Shown in pieces: positions 8,696-16,835 of a stretch of 64,000 nt of DNA. The notes beneath the pieces are model-generated. The model was not told the DNA's origin. It did no database searches and saw only the letters and a list, made by a program, of their open reading frames with translations. Source of the DNA: Thauera sp. K11 (GTDB taxonomy: Bacteria; Pseudomonadota; Gammaproteobacteria; Burkholderiales; Rhodocyclaceae); assembly GCF_002354895.1 (NCBI RefSeq), contig NZ_CP023439.1, forward strand, positions 2,480,001 to 2,544,000, in the 5' to 3' direction. The stretch's first letter is position 1, and each line of letters starts with the position of its first letter. Position numbers and translations under genes: made by a program.

Positions 8696-8942
8696 AGGTC
8701 CAACCCCATCGTTGATCGGCGGAGCCAACGGCCGCCCGAAGCGCGTCGATGTCGGTAAGCTCAGCCATTGCTATCGCTGCAATAAAGAGTTGCCGAAAGG
8801 CACGAGCTGCATCGAGATTCCGCAACTCGGGCAGGCCTACTCGACGTCACGTCGGGTTTGCGATGAATGCTTCGAGCGCATTTTGACCAAAACGGAAGAC
8901 GATCTGGAAAAGATCCGCGAGCTGCTGCCGGCGGACCGTTAA
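8676..8942 (+). CDS. Small Cys4 zinc-binding protein paired with helicase
   Basis: This 88-aa protein overlaps the helicase gene by 20 bp, implying translational coupling. It has a basic N-terminus (RKSSPRGPTPSLIGGANGRPKR) followed by two knuckles, CYRC near residue 32 and CDEC near residue 63. These are about 27 residues apart, consistent with one structural zinc site. The C-terminal 20 residues form an acidic helix (KTEDDLEKIRELL). No named family is recognised. The overlap points to a dedicated cofactor or regulator of the helicase. Confidence 0.78.
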   Translation: MRKSSPRGPTPSLIGGANGRPKRVDVGKLSHCYRCNKELPKGTSCIEIPQLGQAYSTSRRVCDECFERILTKTEDDLEKIRELLPADR

Positions 8943-9376
8943 CCTCTAAGCGAGAAGGTAGCGAGCAGGCTCGGCATCGTGCGGATTCGTCGAGGTCGTC
9001 ACCGGCCGCTTTCGGCAGCAGGCGTCACCCTTTTCACCTTTCTGGGTCGGATTGACCGTCGCAGATCAGTCTCGACCAGTCGCTCAGGATGCCGGCCCGA
9101 TGGGCAGTTCATGGCCGATCAGGAACACCCGCGAGTGTCGGCAGCGGGCGGCGACAGCCGCCCCGCCGGGGCGAGTGGCCATACGTAGGGAGGCATGTGA
9201 ACTGAACTCCGCCGCCAAGGCGCCGAACTGAATCAGCGCGAGCCATGATCTCCGCAGGTGGATCCACCGAGCGATCGCCGAGGCAGCCGTCAGCACTGCT
9301 GACAGACGAAAAAAGTGCCCGGGCAGTCGTGAGGCTGCACCGGGCGAGGAGGAGGACTTCAATCAGGGGCAGCAGT
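8943..9376. other. Gene-free stretch downstream of helicase pair
   Basis: No gene is supported here. Short open frames exist on both strands (for example 9084-9362 minus) but have no ribosome site and no protein-like composition. A hairpin with GCCCGG/CCGGGC and GCAG/CTGC arms lies at about 9318-9348. The stretch separates the helicase pair from the convergent ICE operon. Confidence 0.5.
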
Positions 9377-9407
9377 CCCGAAGCACCGCCGACGGCAGTG
9401 CTTCGGG
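9377..9407 (-). terminator. Terminator-like hairpin after DUF932 gene
   Basis: A perfect 10-bp inverted repeat (CCCGAAGCAC / GTGCTTCGGG) with an 11-nt loop begins 6 bp beyond the DUF932 stop codon. It is the likely 3' end of the minus-strand ICE replication operon. It lacks a strong T-tract. Confidence 0.55.
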
Positions 9408-9412
9408 GGTTC

Positions 9413-10477
9413 TCAGGCGGCGTGGGCCAACTCCTTCCAGTCGCCAGGGGCCAGCTCGATGAGCTTGCCGCCCAGTGCCTCGAGCTCGGTGGCACGGTCG
9501 TAGTCGTCGACGTCCTGCGAGAAGTGCGTGACCGCGTTGACCAGACCATAGGCACTGAGATCGCCTTCAACGATGAGGTGCCGCAGCACGCCGGCACGCT
9601 CGGTGTCGTTGAGCGTGTAGCGGTTGGCCAGCACCTCGACTGACTTCACCGGGTCGCCGGTCAGACGGATGTCGCGCGTCTTCTGCAGCTTCTGCGCAAC
9701 CTGGCGGAACGTGGCTTCGGAAACCGCAGCCTCGACCACATCCCGCACCTTCAGGAAGAAGGCCCGGTCGTCTGCGGCCAGGGTGTCGTCCCTGAACACA
9801 TTGACCGACTCCGCTTCCGTGGTCAGCGAGCGCCCGACATGCGTCTTGCGCAGCGCGTGGTCCGATGCGATCAGACCGTTCTTGCACACCAGCCGGTAGA
9901 TCAGCGGCTGCACCGACAGCGTGCCGCAGCCGACCTCCGAGTTGGTGATGACGATGCCGGCCTGCACGATGTCGCCGGGGGCGACCTCGAACTCGACGCG
10001 GGGCGTGATGACTTTCAGATACATCTTCGTCTCGGTCAGCTCGACCGACTCGAAGCGGGCCCCTTCCAGCCGCTGCAGGATCGGCAGGACGTTCTCCGCA
10101 AGATCGAAGTTGTCCAGCCGGCGATAGCGGTCCGATAGCACCGCCCTCACCTGCCCGTCCAGCGTGCGGATCATCCGGCGGTCGCCGTCCGATTGCAGCC
10201 AGGTGTTGACGTTGCGGTCGAGCAGTTGAGGCTGCTCGGTGCGCATGCGCTCGAAGTAGGCGAACGGGATCTTGAGCTTGTCGGCGAGCTGCCGACGCGC
10301 CAGACCCGTGACGCCGTACTCGCCGTCTCCCTGGCGGGAGTCGACGATCAGCTTGAGGCTGCCATCCTCATCGGTACGGCACTGCAGGAAGGACGAAGGC
10401 ACGACCAGGTCGCGCTTCGAGGAGATCTGGCGCTCGAGTTCACGGGCCAGGTCGACGAGGGAACGTCCGCTCTTCAT
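9413..10477 (-). CDS. DUF932 domain-containing protein
   Basis: This 354-aa protein is a full-length DUF932 protein. The family is found on plasmids, phages and ICEs, is related to phage/plasmid-like protein TIGR03299, and has no established activity. Recognisable stretches are LADKLKIPFAYFERM (near 85), the central RAVLSDRYRRLDNFDLAENVLPIL and QPLIYRLVCKNGLI. The start has GGAG seven bases upstream. It is the last gene of the minus-strand ICE operon, separated from radC by a 134-bp gap containing GC hairpins. A role in element maintenance or single-stranded DNA metabolism is only inferred. Confidence 0.9.
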   Translation of the reverse strand: MKSGRSLVDLARELERQISSKRDLVVPSSFLQCRTDEDGSLKLIVDSRQGDGEYGVTGLARRQLADKLKIPFAYFERMRTEQPQLLDRNVNTWLQSDGDRRMIRTLDGQVRAVLSDRYRRLDNFDLAENVLPILQRLEGARFESVELTETKMYLKVITPRVEFEVAPGDIVQAGIVITNSEVGCGTLSVQPLIYRLVCKNGLIASDHALRKTHVGRSLTTEAESVNVFRDDTLAADDRAFFLKVRDVVEAAVSEATFRQVAQKLQKTRDIRLTGDPVKSVEVLANRYTLNDTERAGVLRHLIVEGDLSAYGLVNAVTHFSQDVDDYDRATELEALGGKLIELAPGDWKELAHAA

Positions 10478-10611
10478 GGTGAGACTCCAGAGAAGTTGCA
10501 GGAACGGCCCCCCGCCATGCGGGGTTGCACATCCCCGCTGGGGTGAAGAACCGGACCGGGGAATCCCGATCCGGATGGGAAGCGCGACGGGTGTCGCGCA
10601 GGGTTCACGGG
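10478..10611 (-). repeat. GC-hairpin leader upstream of DUF932
   Basis: This gap contains CCCCGC-cat-GCGGGG, then CCCC-gct-GGGG, then a CCGGA/TCCGG stem. The segment TCCCCGCTGGGGTGAAGAAC closely resembles TCCCCGGCTGGGTAGAAGCAC in the gap at 11735-11853, suggesting a repeated leader element in front of ICE genes. Confidence 0.5.
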
Positions 10612-11205
10612 CTACAGCAAACCGCGTTCGGCGAACGAGGTGGCGTTGCTGCCTGCGATCACGATGTGGTCGAGCACACGGATGTCGACCAGGGCCAGCG
10701 CGGAGCGCAGCGACTGGGTCAGGAACTCGTCGGCCCGGCTGGGCTCGGCGACACCCGACGGGTGGTTGTGCGCCAGGATCACCGCCGCAGCGTTCAGCGA
10801 CAGCGCGCGCTTGACCACTTCACGCGGGTACACGCTGGTCTGCGTGAGCGTCCCCCGAAACATTTCCTCGGGCGCGATGACCCGGTTCTGTGCATCGAGG
10901 AACAGCACCATGAAGACTTCGTGGTCGCGCTGGGCCAGCATGATCCGCAAGTAGTCGCGCACCGCGGCCGGTGAGGCCAGCATGTCCCGCTCGCGCATCG
11001 TCTCGGCAAGCGCACGACGGACCAGTTCCCTGGCCGCCATCAGCTTCGCTCCGACGGAGGACGGCGGGACTTGCTGCGCTACGTCTGCGTTCAGCAGCCG
11101 CGACAGGCTGCCACTCGCGTCTTTCAACAGGTTCGCTGCCGTTCGGGGTCCCACCAGCGTGCTGAGCAGGGCCGCGTCCGACATCGACTCGATCGGTCGA
11201 CACAT
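10612..11205 (-). CDS. radC: RadC-type JAB/MPN domain protein
   Basis: This 197-aa protein starts at the ATG at 11205 ([14 protein letters not shown]) with AAGGAG upstream; the longer frame to 11343 is unsupported. It has the JAB metal-binding core [15 protein letters not shown], preceded by a conserved [24 protein letters not shown] segment. ICE and prophage RadC copies are common; despite the historic DNA-repair name, their role is unproved and may be as a metal-dependent nuclease or deubiquitinase-fold protein. The helix-hairpin-helix region of chromosomal RadC is reduced here, typical of mobile-element versions. Confidence 0.92.
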   Translation of the reverse strand: MCRPIESMSDAALLSTLVGPRTAANLLKDASGSLSRLLNADVAQQVPPSSVGAKLMAARELVRRALAETMRERDMLASPAAVRDYLRIMLAQRDHEVFMVLFLDAQNRVIAPEEMFRGTLTQTSVYPREVVKRALSLNAAAVILAHNHPSGVAEPSRADEFLTQSLRSALALVDIRVLDHIVIAGSNATSFAERGLL

Positions 11206-11293
11206 GGAGTTCTCCTTCGTATGACGAATGGGGAACTCCTCCCCCAGGGAGCGAGCTCCCCGGGGGATGGATTGAGACTGACAGTGCCGGCGG
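11206..11293 (-). repeat. GC-hairpin leader upstream of radC
   Basis: This 88-bp gap carries CTCC/GGAG and CCCC/GGGG nested inverted repeats around 11231-11270. It is similar in character to the other two gaps of this operon and may control translation or transcript processing of the downstream gene. Confidence 0.4.
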
Positions 11294-11734
11294 TCAGAAC
11301 GGAACGCTCTCGCGTTCCTCCGCGCGCGCCGGTTGCGGCACATCGATGGGTTCGCCGTTGACCTTGGCGAACTTGATGCGCAGCAGTCGGCCCTTGATGC
11401 TGACGCCCGGCTGCCCCTTCCTGTCGCCCTTCTCGAAGGTGAACATTTCGGGATAGATGTCGGCGATCCGGAAGCCGATGATCACGGCCTTGTCGGCCGC
11501 GACATCGTTTTCCAGGCGCTTGACGATCGCCTGAGCGTCAGCACCGCTGACACGGCAGTCGAACTTCGTGTAGCTGACGTCACTGTCGCTGCCGCGGAGG
11601 GCAGCCACGGTGCAGGCCAGGAACTCCTGGCCCTTCTTCGGCTTCACGGTGCGAACACGATTGAGATAGCCGACGCCTTCGACGTGCAGGTTGAAGAACG
11701 ACGACGGGCTGCTGGCTTGGGATGACTCGGACAT
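11294..11734 (-). CDS. DUF3577 protein, STY4534 family ICE replication protein
   Basis: This 146-aa protein matches the DUF3577/STY4534 family, small proteins of SPI-7-type ICEs annotated as replication-associated and possibly single-strand DNA binding. Typical segments are [35 protein letters not shown] and [19 protein letters not shown] strong AGGAGG lies five bases before the start. The predicted fold is beta-rich and OB-like (inference). It belongs to the minus-strand ICE operon and is followed by an 88-bp hairpin-rich gap before radC. Confidence 0.9.
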   Translation of the reverse strand: MSESSQASSPSSFFNLHVEGVGYLNRVRTVKPKKGQEFLACTVAALRGSDSDVSYTKFDCRVSGADAQAIVKRLENDVAADKAVIIGFRIADIYPEMFTFEKGDRKGQPGVSIKGRLLRIKFAKVNGEPIDVPQPARAEERESVPF

Positions 11735-11853
11735 GATGGCCTCCTATGACATGGAACACATGAAAATGGGGAGACCGTCCCCAGTACGGGGATGGGACTC
11801 CCCGGCTGGGTAGAAGCACTGACGAAATCTCCGGGCCTTACGGCCACCGGTTC
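11735..11853 (-). repeat. GC-hairpin leader upstream of DUF3577 gene
   Basis: This 119-bp gap holds nested GGGGA...TCCCC repeats around 11767-11803 and shares the TCCCCG-CTGGG-GAAG pattern with the gap at 10478-10611. It probably forms an alternative-pairing mRNA leader. Confidence 0.45.
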
Positions 11854-12243
11854 TCAGGAGATCTGACCGGTTTCGAGCGATGCGTAACGGGCATCAACCG
11901 GGCTGACACAGCCAGCGAGAGACTCGGCCTGACCCGCGGCAATTGCCGGCGTGTTCCAGGGATCGATGCGGGATGCTGATCCCTCGTCCGATCGGAATGC
12001 AACTGCAATGCGGACACGGTCGAGCGGCTCGCCGCCGCAATTGCCAGCGAGCGTGATCTCGACGAATGCGCCATCCGCCCCGGCGGCGCAGAGGCGCGTG
12101 ACAGCGACGCGATAGCCGCGGAATGACAGCTGCGCGGCACCGTGCAGCGTGGCGACGGCGAGCGCCTCGCGCGCAAGCACGCAAAGCATCGCCCACTCCG
12201 GCGCACTGGGGTGCCGTGCCGGCTGGCACAACCCCGTCGTCAC
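11854..12243 (-). CDS. Hypothetical ICE protein
   Basis: This 129-aa protein of unknown function starts at a GTG that overlaps the stop of the TIGR03761 gene (GTGA), so it is translationally coupled. It has no signal peptide, membrane segment or named motif. The middle (QLSFRGYRVAVTRLCAAGADGAFVEITLAGNCGGEPLDRVRIAVAF) alternates strand-like segments and could form a small beta-rich domain. Its location between TIGR03761 and DUF3577 genes matches that of small accessory proteins in related ICEs. No catalytic residues are evident. Confidence 0.7.
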   Translation of the reverse strand: MTTGLCQPARHPSAPEWAMLCVLAREALAVATLHGAAQLSFRGYRVAVTRLCAAGADGAFVEITLAGNCGGEPLDRVRIAVAFRSDEGSASRIDPWNTPAIAAGQAESLAGCVSPVDARYASLETGQIS

Positions 12244-13178
12244 AGGAGCTGCCCTGCCGACGGTGGCGGCGGCTCGGCGTCCGCGCTGAGCGAGACCTGC
12301 TGCATCAACCGCAGTTCCGCCGCGGTCGGGGTGACGCGCCGCTGCGAGTGCCGCGGCACCTCCTCGCCGGTGAACACCTTGCGCGGGAGTTCACCGAACA
12401 GCGCCACCGCGGCGCGCACGCGCTGCCGAGCCGCTTCGTCCGCGCCCGGTAGGAAATCGCGCCGGCTCAGCGGGAGCATTTCCTCGCGCAACAGGTTGCG
12501 CTCCCAGCGGATCGGCTCGAGGAACAGCGCGCGCAGACCGCGGCCGATGGCGCGGATCTCTGCCCTGCCCGCCTCGTCGCTCATGCGGTCCTTGAGGACG
12601 AGGGTCTTGACCATGCGCACGTGGTAGTCGAACTCGACGATCGCCTCGGCCGTGGCGTAGCCATACGGACTGCGAAACCCCAACTCCACCGTGACCGGGC
12701 TGCGCGACGCGAGCACCGACAGCGCAAGCCCTCGGCGGCGAAGTCGCTCGAACTCGGCCTCCCGCGCTTCGATGACCTGGCCCATCTGCGAACGGATGCC
12801 GGACAGCGACTGGTAGACGCGAATCAGGATCCAGTCGGCGTAGGGGTTGTCGTTCGCCGACAGGTACCAGATCGCCTTGAGCACCGCCGCGAAGCGCCGC
12901 CCGCCCGGAATGGCCGGTGCGTTGCTGGCCGGATCGGCGGCGCGGCCGGTGAACATGCGGTACGCGTCCTGCGTGTGCAGGGTCATCGCATCGGGTGTCT
13001 CATCGACGAGCTGGCCCAGCGACGATCCTGCGGGCCGTGCTGGCGCCGCAGGCGCGGAGATGGCTGGCGCGGGGTCGAGCACCGGACCGAGTGAGGACGG
13101 CGCGTCTTGTGCTGTCATGGCGGACTCCGTGTTGACGTGTTCTGGCATCGACGGGGCGGGGGCGCGCGGTGTGCTCAT
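12240..13178 (-). CDS. TIGR03761 (PFL_4669 family) ICE protein
   Basis: This 312-aa protein matches the PFL_4669 family of integrating conjugative element proteins. A disordered Pro/Ala-rich N-terminus (about 1-60) precedes the conserved domain, with landmarks LHTQDAYRMFTGR, GGRRFAAVLKAIWYLSANDNPYADWILI and SPYGYATAEAIVEFDYHVR. The domain is predicted mostly helical, and the function is unknown beyond its constant presence in the ICE replication/maintenance block. It is coupled downstream to a hypothetical gene and lies 2 bp after the STY4528-like gene. Confidence 0.88.
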   Translation of the reverse strand: MSTPRAPAPSMPEHVNTESAMTAQDAPSSLGPVLDPAPAISAPAAPARPAGSSLGQLVDETPDAMTLHTQDAYRMFTGRAADPASNAPAIPGGRRFAAVLKAIWYLSANDNPYADWILIRVYQSLSGIRSQMGQVIEAREAEFERLRRRGLALSVLASRSPVTVELGFRSPYGYATAEAIVEFDYHVRMVKTLVLKDRMSDEAGRAEIRAIGRGLRALFLEPIRWERNLLREEMLPLSRRDFLPGADEAARQRVRAAVALFGELPRKVFTGEEVPRHSQRRVTPTAAELRLMQQVSLSADAEPPPPSAGQLL

Positions 13179-13180
13179 GG

Positions 13181-14596
13181 TTACCTGCCGGTGTTCATGC
13201 GCGTCTTGAGCTCGCCAAGCATCTGCCTAACCTTCTCGCGCTGCGCGCGAGCCCTGGCCTGGTACTCGGGCGTGGCGCGTTCGGCCGCGAGACGCCGTTC
13301 CTCGGCTTCGCGTTCGCGACGCAGAGCGGCCTCCTTCTGGCGCTGCGCACGCGCGGCCGCCACGCGGAGACCGAGCTCCGGTATGAAGCTGCCAGCGCCG
13401 GCGCGCGCGATGAGCCCGCGCAGGTACGCGACCGGACTGCTGCGCACGCCGCCCATCTGCAGCCGGCCGGCAAGCTCGTCGAGCAGAGCCTGGGCGTGTT
13501 CGCCGCAGGGGCGAAGCAGCACGCGTGCTGCCTGGCGCTCGTCCGGCAGCATCTGCTCGGGGAAGATCAACTCCCCACCACCATCCACGGCGGCCGGCGC
13601 AGGCGTCGGCGAGCCAGTGTTCTGTGGTTGTAGTGATTCACCTGTACTGTGACTCATAAGAAGAGCGGCGCTTTCGGGTGAACCGTGTTCGCGGGTCGGG
13701 CCGAACTGTCGTGGCGGATTCGGCGTGGCAAGGCTGCGGGGATGCCACAGTCTTGAATCGCTCTTCGGTGAATCGTTGGCTGCGCCAACGTCACGCTCTG
13801 GATCGACGCCGCGCAGGTCGGTGGCCCGTGCCGATGAGACATCTTCGGTCAGCAATGTCAGCAGGCAATCGAGCCTGATGCGCGCCACCAGGCTCGGCGG
13901 AATGCCGCGCAGGCACTCCTCCCAGAGCCCGGCACGCACGAGATCGCGCCGCGCCGTTTCCTGTTCGCGCCGCGTGAGACCGAGCTCCTCAAACCAGCGC
14001 GCGGCCGAGCTGACGATCCACTGATCCAGACGACGTCGAACCTGCAGCCGCGTGAGGTGCAGCGCGCGCGACAGCATCAGCCCGCCGTGCACGCCACCCG
14101 CGACCTCGACGAGCGTCCGATGGAAGGCCACCGACGGACCGAGCAGTTCCGCAAGCACGAGCCGGTCGCTCCAGTCGACCGCCTGCGGATGGCCAGCAAT
14201 CCGATCGGCGAGCCGCGCGCCGAGCTCGTCCAGCCTCAACCTGAAGTGCAGCCGGGCGGGAATGCCGATCCGCTGATCGTCCAGGAGCGCGAGATTGCGC
14301 AGCACCTCGCGCGCGCTGGCCTGTTCCTTCGGCGACAGTCCGGTCTCGATCGCCCACTGCTCCGTCGTCTTGTGGAACCAGCCGCCGTTCCGGGCGATGT
14401 CCCGACCGTGGCGCGTCCAGTAGATCGACTGCGACAGCAGGAGCGACGCCTTGACGCTGGACGTGAGATCCACCAGCCGCCGATGGAAGGCGATGTGACG
14501 GCCCAGCAGCGACCAGATGACGGAGAGCGGCGCGGTATGGTCGTCGCCAGCCGCCGCTAGTGATTCATCGTGCTCCCGGCGCGCGTCTTCAGCCAC
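13181..14596 (-). CDS. STY4528-like ICE replication protein
   Basis: This 471-aa protein starts at a GTG preceded by GGAGGAGG. It contains two tandem copies of a winged-helix-like module (about 25-125 and 140-245), each with the pattern ...FHR-LV---G-v-a-l-LS-a---TR... followed by -E-GL--rEQ--ARR-L---GL. A disordered stretch (about 265-345) and a conserved C-terminal LIFPEQMLPDERQAARVLL...AQALLDELAGRLQMGGVRSSPVAYLRGLI region follow; that last region is typical of STY4528 and plasmid replication accessory proteins. The tail is a charged coiled coil. It probably takes part in element replication initiation (inference). It is a paralogue of the small protein encoded next. Confidence 0.78.
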   Translation of the reverse strand: MAEDARREHDESLAAAGDDHTAPLSVIWSLLGRHIAFHRRLVDLTSSVKASLLLSQSIYWTRHGRDIARNGGWFHKTTEQWAIETGLSPKEQASAREVLRNLALLDDQRIGIPARLHFRLRLDELGARLADRIAGHPQAVDWSDRLVLAELLGPSVAFHRTLVEVAGGVHGGLMLSRALHLTRLQVRRRLDQWIVSSAARWFEELGLTRREQETARRDLVRAGLWEECLRGIPPSLVARIRLDCLLTLLTEDVSSARATDLRGVDPERDVGAANDSPKSDSRLWHPRSLATPNPPRQFGPTREHGSPESAALLMSHSTGESLQPQNTGSPTPAPAAVDGGGELIFPEQMLPDERQAARVLLRPCGEHAQALLDELAGRLQMGGVRSSPVAYLRGLIARAGAGSFIPELGLRVAAARAQRQKEAALRREREAEERRLAAERATPEYQARARAQREKVRQMLGELKTRMNTGR

Positions 14597-14614
14597 GGCT
14601 GCCTCCTCCGGCGC

Positions 14615-14989
14615 TCACCGGTCAGCCGCCCCGGCATGGGCCTGCAGCGCGCGCCAGACAGCATCCGCGCGGACGCGGAACCAGAGCTTGGCCGGCATGC
14701 CGACCCGCCGCTCTTCGAGCAGCCCCGAGCGGCGCAACGCGCGGCGCGCGGTCTCCTGCTCCCAACGCGAGAGCCCGGTCTCCTGTGTCCACTGCTCCTG
14801 GGAGCGGAGGAACCAGCCGTCGGCAGAAGGCTCCAGCGACTGGCTGGTCCAGATCGCCTGCGAGAGCATCAATGCCGATGTGACGCCACCGGTGATCGGC
14901 ACCAGGCAGCGATGAAAGCTCACCGGAATGTCGAAGACTTCGAGCAACAACTGCGGCGTGATGCCGAGGCTCTCCATGCGAGCGTTCAT
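14615..14989 (-). CDS. Single-module paralogue of the STY4528-like protein
   Basis: This 124-aa protein corresponds to one copy of the winged-helix-like module found twice in the adjacent 471-aa protein. The shared segments are VSFHRCLVPITGGVTSALMLSQAIWTS, EQWTQETGLSRWEQETARRALRRSGLLEERRVGMPAKLWFRVR. It lies 18 bp upstream of that gene and overlaps the DUF2857 gene by 4 bp. The arrangement suggests tandem duplication of a DNA-binding module into separate and fused forms. It may dimerise with, or compete for, the same sites; this is inference. Confidence 0.82.
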   Translation of the reverse strand: MNARMESLGITPQLLLEVFDIPVSFHRCLVPITGGVTSALMLSQAIWTSQSLEPSADGWFLRSQEQWTQETGLSRWEQETARRALRRSGLLEERRVGMPAKLWFRVRADAVWRALQAHAGAADR

Positions 14990-15528
14990 TCGTCAGCCTC
15001 GAACTCGCGGACGACCGCCTCCAGCACGGCGATCGGGATGTGCTGGAACTCCTGGTGCAGCCGGTAGTAGCGAACGCGGGGCGACGGATCGGCGATGGCC
15101 CGCCACGCCTGGTAGATGCGCTCGCGCGTCGCGTAGTCGGGCAGCGGCACGCGACCCGCCGGGCGCCGGGCACCGATGTCTCGGCGGCGCTTGAGCGTCA
15201 GCTTGCGGCGAAGCTTGAAGAGCGCGCTCATCAGGTGCGTGGACGCACCGTGCCGGATGAAGTACGTCTCCAGCGCCTTGGCCTCGTTGACGAGAGCCAC
15301 CGCGCGCAGCCCCGCTTTGAGGGCCCCGCCGTCGAAGGTGACGCCAATGGTGAGGCTGCGCATCGCGGCAAGTCGACTGAGATCGACGGCCGAGAGCTGC
15401 CGAAGGTGGGCCAGCTGCTCCATCTCGATGCCGGCCGCGTGGAGCTCGTCCTGCGCGGCGTCGGCCAGGCGCACCGTGACGTGATTGAGGAGGACGAGCC
15501 GCACCTGGGCGTCTTGCAGCGGCAGCAT
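14986..15528 (-). CDS. DUF2857 domain-containing protein
   Basis: This 180-aa protein starts at the ATG at 15528, which overlaps the parB stop by one base (TGATG); a longer frame to 15753 is parB shadow. It follows the DUF2857 pattern: an N-terminal helical region (RLVLLNHVTVRLADAAQDELHAAG), a conserved LRQLSAVDLSRLA segment, and a FIRHGASTHLMSALFKLRRKLTLKRRRDIG helix-turn-helix-like stretch. DUF2857 proteins belong to SPI-7-type ICEs next to ParB, and related proteins are thought to be FlhC-like transcriptional regulators. Co-translation with parB and the next gene is likely. Confidence 0.85.
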   Translation of the reverse strand: MLPLQDAQVRLVLLNHVTVRLADAAQDELHAAGIEMEQLAHLRQLSAVDLSRLAAMRSLTIGVTFDGGALKAGLRAVALVNEAKALETYFIRHGASTHLMSALFKLRRKLTLKRRRDIGARRPAGRVPLPDYATRERIYQAWRAIADPSPRVRYYRLHQEFQHIPIAVLEAVVREFEADE

Positions 15529-16835
15529 CACGCTGCCTCCGAGGCAGAAGCCGCCTCGCCCGCGATGCCGGGCGGCCGGCGAAGGCCGCCCGACCGCCTG
15601 GCGCAAGCCAGCAACTCCCAGAACGCTGTGGCCGACGGGTCGTCGGGATCGACGAGCCATTGCAGGAACGCCGGCGCCGCCGTGTCCATCGGCGCCGCAT
15701 TCGGCTCGAGCTGGCCGAAGAGCGCCGCGAGCAGGCACCAGGCGCGATGGCATGCGGGGTCTTCCGCGTCACCGTCGTTGAGCGTCGCGATGCGCAAGCC
15801 GGCGGGGGATTGCGGTTCCGGCTGAATCACGTCGGAGATGCCGACGGCGTCCGCAAAGCGCCTGGCACGCGTCAGCAGTTCGTCCACCTCCGCGCCATCG
15901 ACGGAGGAGCCGGCCACCGGCGCCGACGGGTTCACCTGGGACTCGCTGTCGCCCTTCGACCTCAGTGCCAAACGTAGCGACTCGACGGGTTCGCCGAGGT
16001 GATGGGCCAGGCCGACTTCGCAGGCCTCGCAGGTGGTGGCGACGCTGAACGTGCCGGTGTGCGGGTACTGCTGCGCGATGCGTCGAAAGACGGGTTCGAA
16101 CACCTGCGCGTAGAGGTCGTCTTCGGAGATAGAGCTCCGCGCCTGGGCGTAGCGCCTCAGCGCGTTCAGCCGCGGCTGCATCGTCTTGACGTCGAGGCCA
16201 GAGAGATCCGTCACTGCTTCGCCGAGGGTTCGCAACCGCTCGGTGGCGAAGAGATGGAGACCGAGAGTCGCGGTGTTCACCGCCAGGCCCAACGCGTGGA
16301 GCGCGTCCTCCAGCGGCCGCAGCGTCAAGGTGCGGCCCTGCTCCGCTTCCAGGCGGGACTTAAGCGCGACGATGCCGCACGCCTTGTCCCAGAAGGTCAT
16401 CTCGCCGCGCTGCTCGTTTTCGATCAGGTGCGCGGTGAGGACGTGGCTCTCGGATCGCCACGGCCGAAACAGCACCACCAGCTTGCGGAAGCGCGGATCG
16501 CGCGTCTCGGTCCACAGTTGCCGCAGCGCGAGCAGCCGCGTGTTGCCTCCCGCCTCGACGATGAAGTGCGACTCGCCGGGGCGGCGGGTCACGGTGAGCG
16601 GACTTCGCAGGCCGCTGGTGCGGATCGACTCCTTGATGTCGTCGAACTTCGCGTTCGTCGCGCGCCGCGGGTTGTGCTCGTAGGGCTGGATCTCGTCGAC
16701 CGCGAGCTCGATCTGCGATTCCGCTCGCGGGTCGATCTGGCCGGCGAGATCGCGGGCGTTGTTGCCCGGGTTTCCGACGCGCAACGACTCCGCCACCAGT
16801 CGCCGCCGCTCGTCGACCGACACCTTGCCGCTCAT
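15528..16835 (-). CDS. parB: ParB family partition protein (ICE type)
   Basis: This 435-aa protein starts at the ATG at 16835, overlapping the parA stop by 4 bp (ATGA). The ParB/Srx nuclease-like domain spans about 40-150, with IQPYEHNPRRA, the box-I-like IVEAGGNTRLLALRQLW, and HLIENEQRGEMTFWDKACGI. A central helix-turn-helix region and a long acidic C-terminal region follow. It matches the ICE ParB group (TIGR03764) rather than chromosomal ParB. With ParA it should stabilise the excised element. The GATTCCGT/ACGGAATC inverted repeat ahead of parA is a candidate binding site. Confidence 0.9.
   Translation of the reverse strand: MSGKVSVDERRRLVAESLRVGNPGNNARDLAGQIDPRAESQIELAVDEIQPYEHNPRRATNAKFDDIKESIRTSGLRSPLTVTRRPGESHFIVEAGGNTRLLALRQLWTETRDPRFRKLVVLFRPWRSESHVLTAHLIENEQRGEMTFWDKACGIVALKSRLEAEQGRTLTLRPLEDALHALGLAVNTATLGLHLFATERLRTLGEAVTDLSGLDVKTMQPRLNALRRYAQARSSISEDDLYAQVFEPVFRRIAQQYPHTGTFSVATTCEACEVGLAHHLGEPVESLRLALRSKGDSESQVNPSAPVAGSSVDGAEVDELLTRARRFADAVGISDVIQPEPQSPAGLRIATLNDGDAEDPACHRAWCLLAALFGQLEPNAAPMDTAAPAFLQWLVDPDDPSATAFWELLACARRSGGLRRPPGIAGEAASASEAA

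Noticed and set aside
9084..9362. 92-aa minus-strand open frame in the gap after the helicase pair
   Set aside because: No ribosome site, Ser/Arg/Ala-rich composition, and hairpins in the same interval.
4425..9376. Left attachment site matching the guaA end (GAGTGGGAATGA)
   Set aside because: No matching copy was found by eye here or elsewhere in the window, so the left end of the element is left unassigned.
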